A program made the position numbers and the translations under genes. The notes below the pieces were generated by a model. The model was not told the DNA's origin. It made no database searches and was given only the letters and a program-made list of their open reading frames with translations. This document shows, piece after piece, positions 28,321 through 34,689 of a stretch of DNA of 64,000 bases. Origin of the DNA: a virus; IMG/VR virus record IMGVR_UViG_3300011115_000708, positions 1 to 64,000 of that record. One strand, given 5' to 3'. Every line of letters starts with the position of its first letter. The stretch's first letter is position 1.

Positions 28321-28485
28321 ATGAAAACCATCCTATTATCGTATCTAAAGCAAGAATCCACTTGGCGTGGACTATTCCAATTTGCTACAGCAATCGGAAT
28401 CGGTCTGCGTCCAGACCAATCTGCTGCAATTCTTTCTGTAGGAATCGCCGCCGTGGGGGCCATCAACACGTTCAAGAATAAATGA
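28321..28485 (+). CDS. Holin-like membrane protein, 54 aa (module 1)
   Basis: MKTILLSYLKQESTWRGLFQ, then a first hydrophobic helix (FATAIGIGLRP), QSAAILSVGIAAVGAINTF, and a basic end (KNK). This matches a common phage family of about 55 residues with the phrase ESTWRGL, regarded as holins. I chose ATG 28321 rather than a longer frame from 28279 because it fits the family start. Its TGA overlaps the ATG of the M15 lysin, as expected for a lysis cassette. A close relative lies at 45766-45927 on the other strand. It should permit lysin access to peptidoglycan. Confidence 0.8.
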   Translation: MKTILLSYLKQESTWRGLFQFATAIGIGLRPDQSAAILSVGIAAVGAINTFKNK

Positions 28486-29033
28486 GCGTAAAAGAGATCC
28501 AATCAAAGATTGGAGCAACTCCAGATGGTGAGTGGGGGCCTAGAAGCAAGGCTCTGTGCAAGATCCATCTCCATGATCTGATGCCATCACCAAACCCATG
28601 GCCATCAGATGACACGCTCTCTATGACGCGATTCTACGGCGAGGCTGGCGAGCGCAATCTCGTCAACCTGGACGTGTCTGAGTTTGGCGTGAAGTACGAT
28701 GGTCAGCACGTCAAAACGATTCGCTGCAACAAGAAAGTGGCCGAATCGCTGGGTCGAATCATTGAGGCTATTGCAAACAGCGAATGGGCCTACATGCTTC
28801 AGCGGTTTGATGGATGCTACAACTACCGAAAGATGCGCGGAGGAAACTCACTTTCAATCCACTCATGGGGCGCTGCGGTTGACTTCGATGCTGGCAATAA
28901 CATGAACAACCAGGCATGGCCAGAAAGCGCCACCATGCCGCTCGGTGTGATGGAGATTTTTGCTCGTGAAGGATGGATTTCGGCAGGGGCATTTTGGGGG
29001 CGTGATGCGATGCATTTTCAAGCGACAAAATAA
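28482..29033 (+). CDS. Endolysin, M15 (VanY/D-Ala-D-Ala carboxypeptidase-type) peptidase
   Basis: The zinc site is visible: H127 and D134 in SIHSWGAAVDFD and H178 in DAMHFQ, the M15 arrangement HxxxxxxD...H. The N-terminal 60 residues (VKEIQSKIGATPDGEWGPRS) form a short peptidoglycan-binding-like repeat of the QxxIGxxxDGxWGP type. 183 aa is typical of phage M15 lysins. It lies between two membrane proteins. It cleaves peptide cross-links in peptidoglycan at the end of infection. There is no signal peptide, so export depends on the holin. Confidence 0.9.
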   Translation: MSVKEIQSKIGATPDGEWGPRSKALCKIHLHDLMPSPNPWPSDDTLSMTRFYGEAGERNLVNLDVSEFGVKYDGQHVKTIRCNKKVAESLGRIIEAIANSEWAYMLQRFDGCYNYRKMRGGNSLSIHSWGAAVDFDAGNNMNNQAWPESATMPLGVMEIFAREGWISAGAFWGRDAMHFQATK

Positions 29034-29037
29034 AATC

Positions 29038-29220
29038 ATGGACGAGAACTATTCATTTGTTTTTAGGTCGGCATCCATCTCAATAATGAACTCATTGGCC
29101 GTGACAATCTCTTTTCTTCCGCAGATAGAGCAATGGCTAAGGATCACATCTTTATTAACAGCAATCACTTACACACTGATTCTCTCGGTAAAAGCCTTGG
29201 CTAAAAAAAAATCCAAATAA
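29038..29220 (+). CDS. Small membrane protein of the lysis cassette, 60 aa
   Basis: The protein has two hydrophobic segments, SIMNSLAVTISFLP and ITSLLTAITYTLILSVKAL, separated by QIEQWLR, and ends in a Lys-rich tail (AKKKSK). This is the layout of a small class II holin or antiholin. It starts four bases after the M15 stop. A similar second membrane gene lies next to the holin of module 2 (45927-46112). It might regulate lysis timing. No lipobox is visible, so it is not an obvious spanin lipoprotein. Confidence 0.65.
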   Translation: MDENYSFVFRSASISIMNSLAVTISFLPQIEQWLRITSLLTAITYTLILSVKALAKKKSK

Positions 29221-29233
29221 TTTCAGAAAGTGG

Positions 29234-29260
29234 TTGACCTACCGCAAAAAGCAGTAGAGT
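29234..29260 (+). promoter_or_regulatory. Promoter with overlapping operator-like dyad before the Cro-like gene
   Basis: TTGACC (29234-29239) followed after 15 bases by TAGAGT (29255-29260) is a reasonable promoter, though the spacing is short. Between the boxes lies a dyad, CTACCGC (29239-29245) and GCAGTAG (29251-29257), with one mismatch and an AAAAA spacer. A repressor bound there would block the promoter. The next gene (29273) is a small helix-turn-helix protein, so autoregulation of the early operon is the natural reading. Confidence 0.45.
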
Positions 29261-29272
29261 CTCCTGCTGCCG

Positions 29273-29494
29273 ATGAAACCAAAGCTGACCATAAAATCCA
29301 TCGTGAATCATTTCGGTGGTGCTACCCAGCTATCAAGACTCCTGTCAAAAGGATGTGAAGTTAGCAAATCTAGCAGAACTGTTGAATCGTGGATTTACAG
29401 GGATTCCATCCCTGCAAAGAAACTGATGGACTTGGTTTTGCTTGGTGACAAGATCGGAAAGCCGCTGGTGCTTGACCAGCACATCCAAAAATAA
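29273..29494 (+). CDS. Cro-like helix-turn-helix regulator, 73 aa
   Basis: KSIVNHFGGATQLSRLLSKG followed by SSRTVESWIYRDSIPAKKLM has the pattern of Cro/YdaS-type proteins: a first helix, F-G-G-x-x-x-L-S as helix 2, then V-x-x-W as the recognition helix and IP as a turn. The size is typical. It opens the early/replication block and is preceded by a promoter with an operator-like dyad. It probably represses its own operon or switches between early and late expression. No matching CI-type repressor is seen in the window. Confidence 0.75.
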   Translation: MKPKLTIKSIVNHFGGATQLSRLLSKGCEVSKSSRTVESWIYRDSIPAKKLMDLVLLGDKIGKPLVLDQHIQK

Positions 29495-29497
29495 AAA

Positions 29498-29908
29498 ATG
29501 ACACACACTGAAGAGTTGGTCGCTAGTCGAAAGGCTATCGAAGAGAAGATTGCGGGTTTGAAATCCGAGATCAAAGAAATTGACAGAGCACTTGAGTATA
29601 TCGCTTGGCCAGTAATGGAACAGCGTCTGCTTACAGACAACAAAGACCACGGTGAGTTCAAGCTCAATGTGGACGGGATTGTCATCAAGGGCGCTGTCAG
29701 GAAGTCAGTAAGTTGGGATTCAGAAAAGCTGAAGAGCATCGCAAGCACATTGCACCCAGAAGATGCTGCTGAGATTTTCGATGTGAAAGTCTCTATCCCA
29801 GAGAAGAATTATCAAATCCTCGTTGAATGCGAGCATCCATCTCTAGGAGACATCATGATGGCTCGCGAAGTTAAACTGTCACCATTTACCATTAAAATTG
29901 AAGCATGA
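29498..29908 (+). CDS. Early coiled-coil protein (Gp157/DUF7173-like), 136 aa
   Basis: The N-terminal half is a charged coiled coil (EELVASRKAIEEKIAGLKSE, IKEIDRALEYI). The second half is beta-rich (HGEFKLNVDGIVIKGAVRKS, VSWDSEKLKSIASTLHPEDA). Phages often encode proteins of this build immediately upstream of a Sak4-type ATPase, where they are annotated as Gp157- or DUF7173-like and are suspected to modulate host nucleases or recombination. The stop overlaps the ATPase start by four bases. The family assignment is from pattern and context only. Confidence 0.55.
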   Translation: MTHTEELVASRKAIEEKIAGLKSEIKEIDRALEYIAWPVMEQRLLTDNKDHGEFKLNVDGIVIKGAVRKSVSWDSEKLKSIASTLHPEDAAEIFDVKVSIPEKNYQILVECEHPSLGDIMMAREVKLSPFTIKIEA

Positions 29909-30801
29909 ACGGAATCGTAAAGGCTGACGACCGCCTAAAGGCTCGTCCAAAAATCAACATCGCATTGTTCGGACAAAGCGGTGTCGGCAAAACCACCCAA
30001 GCTCGTACTCTCGTTCCAGAGAGGACTCTGTTTGTGGATCTTGAAGCAGGAACCCTTGCTATCTCTGGATGGGCTGGGGACGTGTTTGACGTGCGGGAGT
30101 TCGCCAAGAACATTGGCGCTCACCCGTGGGAGATGACCCGTGCTCTCGCCGTGTACATCGGCGGCGCAGATCCAGCAGACCGTAGTGGATTCTATTCCAA
30201 GGCTGTCTACGATAAGGTGGTAGAGGTGTTCGGTGATCCTGCGAGCATGGACAAGTACGACACTGTGTTCATTGACTCCATCACCGTGGCTTCACGCTGG
30301 TGCTTCTCATGGGCACAGACACAGCCAGAGGCGATCAGTGAGAAGAATGGCAAGCCAGACACCAGAGGGGCCTACGGACTCCTTGGACGCGAAATGGTGC
30401 GCTGGTTGACCCACCTTCAGCACAGCCCTAAATCAATCATCGTGGTCGGCATCCTCGACCGAGTCGAAGACGACCTCAAGCGAGTGTCGTACTCTCCTCA
30501 GATCGAGGGCGGTAAGACTGGCCGAGAAATCAATGGGATCTTCGATCAGGTAATGACAATCGACTACCTGTACGATGATCTTGGAAAGCCAGTGATTTCC
30601 GCAGACGGAAAGAAGCAAAGGTGCATCTATTGCACCCAGGACAACAAGTTCAACTTCCCAGCTAAGGATCGGTCTGGACGACTCGACTCAATCGAGCCGC
30701 CAGACATCGCCTATCTGATGAACAAGATCCACAATGGCCCTCGTCTCGACGAAAAAATCATCACCACAATCCAAACACCAACAGTCTCATCTGACCAATA
30801 A
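29905..30801 (+). CDS. Sak4-type RecA-like ATPase (recombination), 298 aa
   Basis: Walker A FGQSGVGKTT (residues 22-31) and Walker B DTVFIDSIT (119-127) lie in a RecA-like core of the AAA_24/Sak4 family. TLFVDLEAGTLAISGW after the first motif and EINGIFDQVMTIDY later are family landmarks. These proteins act with a single-strand-binding or annealing partner in phage homologous recombination. The next gene (DUF669) is the usual companion. The C-terminal Thr/Ser-rich tail is short. The gene is translationally coupled to the preceding one through an ATGA overlap. Confidence 0.85.
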   Translation: MNGIVKADDRLKARPKINIALFGQSGVGKTTQARTLVPERTLFVDLEAGTLAISGWAGDVFDVREFAKNIGAHPWEMTRALAVYIGGADPADRSGFYSKAVYDKVVEVFGDPASMDKYDTVFIDSITVASRWCFSWAQTQPEAISEKNGKPDTRGAYGLLGREMVRWLTHLQHSPKSIIVVGILDRVEDDLKRVSYSPQIEGGKTGREINGIFDQVMTIDYLYDDLGKPVISADGKKQRCIYCTQDNKFNFPAKDRSGRLDSIEPPDIAYLMNKIHNGPRLDEKIITTIQTPTVSSDQ

Positions 30802-30819
30802 CCAAACCAAACTACTACC

Positions 30820-31407
30820 ATGTTCAACTCAAAATCTGGAATCCAAGAATCGGCTGCAATTATCCCAGCAGCTACCACATCCAAGGCCGTTCTCATCGTC
30901 CGCGAGCTTAAGACCTCGCAGAAGAGTGGAGCAACCTACCTCGACATCGAGCTTCGATTGGTGGGAGGAAATTACGAAGGCCGCCGTGTCTATGACATGA
31001 TCATGAATCCATTCTGCCCACTCGCCAGCGAAGGTGGAAAGAAAATGGGAATCCTTGGACTCACCCGTATTTGTGAGGCAATCGGAATCTTCAAGATTGG
31101 AGATGAAGCATCCTACACACGCTATGAAGGTCGTGGAATCCATGACGTAATCAACGATATTGAAGGTCAAACCGTAGCGGTGAAGCTCAAGATCGAGAAG
31201 GGTGAGGATGGCCGCGCAGACCGCAACAAGGTCAGCGAATGGCTTACACCTAACCCGCTGTCTGGCGGAGCGCACAAGTCGTGGGTAGAGCTTCATACTG
31301 GAACTCCCAATCCAGCGACTCGCTCAACGGCATTCACTCCGAATCCAACCAGCCAAAATGGAGACACCCCAGCATGGCTAAATGGCCCAGGGAAAGATCC
31401 GTTTTGA
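30820..31407 (+). CDS. DUF669-type single-strand-binding-like protein, 195 aa
   Basis: The family signature is visible: KTSQKSGATYLDIELRLVGG, YEGRRVYDMIMN and, later, GILGLTRICEAIGI, with DVINDIEGQTVAVKLKIEKG. DUF669 proteins sit beside Sak/Sak4 or Erf recombinases and replication helicases in many phages and are predicted OB-fold ssDNA binders. The C-terminal 50 residues are Pro/Thr/Asn-rich and end in DPF, similar to the flexible acidic or aromatic tip by which SSB proteins recruit partners. It lies 18 bases after the ATPase. Confidence 0.8.
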   Translation: MFNSKSGIQESAAIIPAATTSKAVLIVRELKTSQKSGATYLDIELRLVGGNYEGRRVYDMIMNPFCPLASEGGKKMGILGLTRICEAIGIFKIGDEASYTRYEGRGIHDVINDIEGQTVAVKLKIEKGEDGRADRNKVSEWLTPNPLSGGAHKSWVELHTGTPNPATRSTAFTPNPTSQNGDTPAWLNGPGKDPF

Positions 31408-31490
31408 TATGATAAATTGAAAAAATTGGCAGCAAATGCAGACAGAAGTGAAATTGCACTCGCATTTGTTGCCAAATACTTACAAACTAC

Positions 31491-31580
31491 AGCGTCCAGC
31501 AGTCAGAGATGGTGTCTGGGGAGAACCCAGAACGGGTATTTCTCGTGCGATTCCTTGTGAAATACTGACTGCTGGACGCT
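31491..31580 (+). ncRNA. Structured RNA candidate: three-way junction closed by a 16-bp stem
   Basis: A perfect 16-bp inverted repeat (left arm AGCGTCCAGCAGTCAG, 31491-31506; right arm 31565-31580) encloses 58 bases that hold two more perfect helices. P2 is TCTGGG (31515-31520) with CCCAGA (31526-31531), loop GAGAA. P3 is TATTTC (31537-31542) with GAAATA (31559-31564), loop of 16. P3 abuts P1 with no unpaired base. Junction strands are 8 nt (AGATGGTG) and 5 nt (ACGGG). It occupies the only sizeable gap in the early operon, 15 bases before the next ATG, and lacks a U tract, so it is not a plain terminator. I do not match it to a known riboswitch or ribozyme consensus. Confidence 0.55.
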
Positions 31581-31595
31581 CTTCTTTACAAAAAG

Positions 31596-31913
31596 ATGAG
31601 AAAAATCGAATTCGCCATTCAAATTACGAATTGGCTCGCAAGACAGGACGACTTCAGTCCAATCCACGCACTCTGTTTGATGTGCGTTTCAGACGGTAGA
31701 ACCACAGTTGCTCGCATCCTCGGCAGAATAAGCGGAGTTAATGAGGTTGACATGAGAGATGCCGTTATTGACCTCCACAAATCTGGCTACATCGAATGTG
31801 ATCACGGCAAGAAGAATCACATTGGATCTCCCAAGTGTGAATGCTGGCTCTCGACTCGGGGAGCAATTGTGATTTCAAAAATCCTTAACCCAGCAAAAAA
31901 AGATGCAGCTTAG
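31596..31913 (+). CDS. Winged-helix DNA-binding protein, 105 aa
   Basis: IEFAIQITNWLARQDDF, RTTVARILGRISGVNEVDMR and DAVIDLHKSGYIECDHG have the helix-turn-helix and wing pattern of MarR/Rrf2-like proteins: helix, L-x-x-x-x-x-V as the recognition part, then L-x-x-x-G-Y-I. It sits between the structured RNA and the helicase and overlaps the helicase start by 11 bases. It could regulate the early operon or help load the helicase. Cys residues (HIGSPKCECW) hint at metal binding but are too few to claim. Confidence 0.65.
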   Translation: MRKIEFAIQITNWLARQDDFSPIHALCLMCVSDGRTTVARILGRISGVNEVDMRDAVIDLHKSGYIECDHGKKNHIGSPKCECWLSTRGAIVISKILNPAKKDAA

Positions 31914-33573
31914 ACCACGGCAAGTAACATTCGTTGACCGCTGCCATGCCGCACTGGAATCCAAGGGGAACACCATCGGTGTGGCCACGGTTGGATTCGG
32001 CAAGACGATTGCGTTGTCTGCGCTCGCAGCCAAGTACAAAACTGGGGTGATCCTCCAGCACCGAATCGAACTGCTTGAGCAGAATCGTGACAAGTTCAAG
32101 CGGGTGGCCCCAGGAATGAAGGTGGCCACCTTTGCCGCAGACCACAAACGGTGGGCCGAGGACGGCCATACGTTTGCCATGATGCAGTCGCTTGTGGGAA
32201 ACCTAGATATGATGAAGCCAGTGGACATCGTCGTCATCGACGAGTCACACCATGCCGAATCCAGTTCGTACAAGAAGATCGTGTCTGAGTGCAAGAACCT
32301 CAACCCAGACGTGAAGATCCTGGGAGTGACGGCTACGCCTGAGCGCGGTGACGGCAAGGGGCTGAAGTCCATCTTCTCCAATGTCGCAGACATCGTCACA
32401 CTCCAAGAGATGATTGACTCACGCTTCCTAGTGAAGCCGCGCACCTACATCATCGACATGGGTGTGAAGGACAAGCTGGGGGATTTGAAGAAGGGCAGCG
32501 CTGAATTTAACATGGATGCTGCCGCCACTCTCATGGATGTGGAACCAGTCACCACTGAGGTGATAAAGAACTGGATGACACTGGCACAGGATCGTCGGAC
32601 GATTGGCTTCGCCACCACAGTGGCTCACTCGATCAAGATGACCGAGGCATTCGTACAGGCTGGTGTGAGAGCAGAACACGTCGATGGGACTACGCCATCC
32701 AGAGAGCGCAAAGCAATCTGGAAGCGTCTGCGGACAGGTGAGACTCGCGTTGTCTGGAACTGCGCCGTGGCAACCGAGGGATTCGACGAACCAGGAATCG
32801 GCTGCGTCATCCTCAATCGGCCATCAATGCACCGATCCACGATGATCCAGATGATCGGTCGCGGTCTGCGTACCATTTCTGAGCCACAAAACTACCCTGG
32901 ACTCATCAAAGACGACTGCATCATACTGGACTTTGGTGCTTCGCTTCTCACTCATGGAAGCCTAGAAGCCAATACCAGCATTGAGGAGAATGTCTTCAAG
33001 GATGGCGAGGCTCCAACGAAGGAATGCCCAGAGTGCAATTCCGAGATTCCATCTGGATGCAAAACCTGCCCGATCTGTGAGTACGAGTTTCAGACAGGGC
33101 CGAAATCCGAGAAGGAACAGTACGGAAATTTTGAGATGACCGAGGTGGATCTTCTCAAGCTGTCGCCGTATAGATGGGAGGAAATCTTCACAAACCAAGT
33201 CATTGTTGCAGAAGCAATGACAGCAAGCGCGATTCTCGTTAATTTTCGAGGCACATGGATGGCCTACGGCTTTCGTCTCGACGGTGATCGCAAGACAATG
33301 AAGCTCATCACTGTGAGCCATGAGCGCTTAAACGCGCTGTCGATGGCAGACGACTTCCTCCGCGAGTTCGGTGACGCTACAGCAGCCAAGAAATCAAAGC
33401 GGTGGCTAAATGAGCAGTTATCTGACAAGCAAGCTGCAGTTCTTGGGATAGTAGCCGATCCAACAAAATCAGTGTTTGCCCTAAAGATGAATCGTTATGA
33501 GGCATGCTGTAGAATCACTTGGAAGTTTAATGAGGAAAAAATAAAGAGAAGTATTATGGCGATAAATTCTTGA
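31903..33573 (+). CDS. SF2 (DEAD/DEAH-box) DNA helicase with zinc ribbon, 556 aa
   Basis: Helicase motifs in order: Q-like LRPRQ (3-7), motif I GFGKT (31-35), motif II DESHH (113-117), motif III VTATPERGD (142-150), motif V region ATEGFDEPG, and motif VI QMIGRGLR (316-323). A Cys4 ribbon follows with C375, C378, C389 and C392, and then a C-terminal domain of about 150 residues. Phage helicases of this kind belong to the RecG/UvsW/Res-type superfamily 2 and remodel forks or recombination intermediates. It is placed between recombination and primase genes. The zinc ribbon suggests DNA or partner binding. Confidence 0.9.
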   Translation: MQLRPRQVTFVDRCHAALESKGNTIGVATVGFGKTIALSALAAKYKTGVILQHRIELLEQNRDKFKRVAPGMKVATFAADHKRWAEDGHTFAMMQSLVGNLDMMKPVDIVVIDESHHAESSSYKKIVSECKNLNPDVKILGVTATPERGDGKGLKSIFSNVADIVTLQEMIDSRFLVKPRTYIIDMGVKDKLGDLKKGSAEFNMDAAATLMDVEPVTTEVIKNWMTLAQDRRTIGFATTVAHSIKMTEAFVQAGVRAEHVDGTTPSRERKAIWKRLRTGETRVVWNCAVATEGFDEPGIGCVILNRPSMHRSTMIQMIGRGLRTISEPQNYPGLIKDDCIILDFGASLLTHGSLEANTSIEENVFKDGEAPTKECPECNSEIPSGCKTCPICEYEFQTGPKSEKEQYGNFEMTEVDLLKLSPYRWEEIFTNQVIVAEAMTASAILVNFRGTWMAYGFRLDGDRKTMKLITVSHERLNALSMADDFLREFGDATAAKKSKRWLNEQLSDKQAAVLGIVADPTKSVFALKMNRYEACCRITWKFNEEKIKRSIMAINS

Positions 33574-33598
33574 CTTTAATTCTAGGAAAAAATAGAAC
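33570..33598 (+). promoter_or_regulatory. Promoter candidate before the DnaA-like gene
   Basis: TTGACT (33570-33575), a 17-base spacer and TAGAAC (33593-33598) match the sigma70 consensus at 5 of 6 and 4 of 6 positions, with ideal spacing. It starts inside the helicase stop region and lies 10 bases before the next ATG, so the transcript would have a very short leader. It would drive the DnaA-like, nuclease and primase genes. Confidence 0.5.
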
Positions 33599-33607
33599 CT
33601 CCGAGAC

Positions 33608-33943
33608 ATGAAATTATTCAAGCCGAAAAGCCAAGACATGGGCGAAATTCATCTTGCTATTGCCAAGGAAATCTTGTCCCTAATCGACCCGCCAATCTCA
33701 ATTGCATTGGTATTGAAGAACAGGCCGAGCCACTACATCTCCTCATGGAGAAATGTGCTCTTCCACGTCTTTAACAAGAACATGGGAGTCAACCAGTCAT
33801 CAATCGCCATGTGGTTCAAGGTGACAGAACGCACGGTGTGCAGGGGAATCAATCTCACAAAAGAAGTGCTCTCAAAAGAATCAGATGAGGCACAGCAACT
33901 GAAAGAAATCATCAAAAAATCAATCGAGAAAACAACAAAATGA
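33608..33943 (+). CDS. DnaA domain IV-like DNA-binding protein, 111 aa
   Basis: The second half, RPSHYISSWRNVLFHVFNKN then MGVNQSSIAMWFKVTERTVC and RGINLTKEVL, resembles the DnaA C-terminal DnaA-box-binding domain: an early helix with R..Y/W, then a helix-turn-helix ending in a T-V-x-x-x-I/L pattern. There is no ATPase domain. Such stand-alone DnaA-like or replication-initiator proteins occur in phage replication modules. It overlaps the nuclease gene start by four bases. It could bind the phage origin. The match is by pattern only and a generic homeodomain-like fold is the alternative. Confidence 0.5.
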   Translation: MKLFKPKSQDMGEIHLAIAKEILSLIDPPISIALVLKNRPSHYISSWRNVLFHVFNKNMGVNQSSIAMWFKVTERTVCRGINLTKEVLSKESDEAQQLKEIIKKSIEKTTK

Positions 33944-34689
33944 TCCAGGAACAAATCGACAAAGCAATGATCGCCAAGCAGATGGCGCAAGAAAAAAGAA
34001 CCTACCTTGGAGCCTCGCGTTGGGGTGAAGAGTGCATGAGAAGGTTGGCTTACGAGTATCACCACACTCCCGCAGACGGAGAGGAAGACTTCCCAGGCAA
34101 GATCCTGCGAATCTTCGACATGGGACATGATGGTGAGACTCGCATGACCGAGTACATGCGTCTGGCTGGATTCGATCTTATCACCGAGAAGGCGAACGGC
34201 GGACAGATGGGATTCTACGCCATGGACGGCAAGCTAAAAGGACATTGCGATGGGGTTATTACAGGAGGCCCAGTGGATCTGCCGTATCCGCTAATCTGGG
34301 AGCACAAGGCGCTCAACGACAAAAGCTGGGCAGACACGAAAAAGAAGGGCGTGAAGGAAAGCAAGCCAGTTTACTGGAGCCAGATCCAAACCTACTGCGC
34401 CTACCTCGATATTCCCAATGGCGGTCTGTTCACGGCCATCAACCGCAACACAGGGGAAATCTACTCAGAGCACGTCGAATTTGACCCAGTTGCGGCACAG
34501 GCGCTTTCAGACAAGGCAATTAGGATCGTACAGACACGAATCCCAGAAGAGATGCCAAAGATGAGCAATGATCCGTGCTTCTTCAAATGCGGTTGGTGCT
34601 CATTTAGAAAGCGTTGCCACAACATCAAGGAGATGACCATCTCAACTCCAGCCGCAGCAGCTAAAGAATTTCCATCCTGGCTCAAATGA
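33940..34689 (+). CDS. Cas4/RecB-like PD-(D/E)XK nuclease with Fe-S cysteines, 249 aa
   Basis: The catalytic core is visible: D104 in GHCDGV, E121 and K123 in WEHKAL, and QIQTYCAYL with the motif IV glutamine near 148-150. One Cys near the N-terminus (C32 in EECMRR) and three near the C-terminus (C217, C220 and C226 in FKCGWCSFRKRC) reproduce the split 4Fe-4S pattern of Cas4 and AddB nucleases. An upstream H63 in MGHDGE also fits the family. It should be a single-strand exonuclease making recombinogenic ends for the Sak4 system. There is no Cas1 nearby, so this is a phage recombination enzyme and not CRISPR adaptation. Confidence 0.85.
   Translation: MIQEQIDKAMIAKQMAQEKRTYLGASRWGEECMRRLAYEYHHTPADGEEDFPGKILRIFDMGHDGETRMTEYMRLAGFDLITEKANGGQMGFYAMDGKLKGHCDGVITGGPVDLPYPLIWEHKALNDKSWADTKKKGVKESKPVYWSQIQTYCAYLDIPNGGLFTAINRNTGEIYSEHVEFDPVAAQALSDKAIRIVQTRIPEEMPKMSNDPCFFKCGWCSFRKRCHNIKEMTISTPAAAAKEFPSWLK

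Noticed and set aside
31491-31580. Hammerhead ribozyme or tRNA at the three-way junction
   Set aside because: There is no CUGAUGA or GAA(A) core in the right junction strands, and no cloverleaf, CCA end or T-loop. The structure is kept as an unassigned RNA.
31436-31699. 87-codon open frame over the structured RNA
   Set aside because: The translation has no family resemblance and overlaps the winged-helix gene in another frame. The inverted repeat explains the sequence better.
33940-34689. Cas4 as evidence for a CRISPR-Cas locus
   Set aside because: There is no Cas1, Cas2, other cas gene or repeat-spacer array anywhere in the window. Cas4-like nucleases are common in phage recombination modules.
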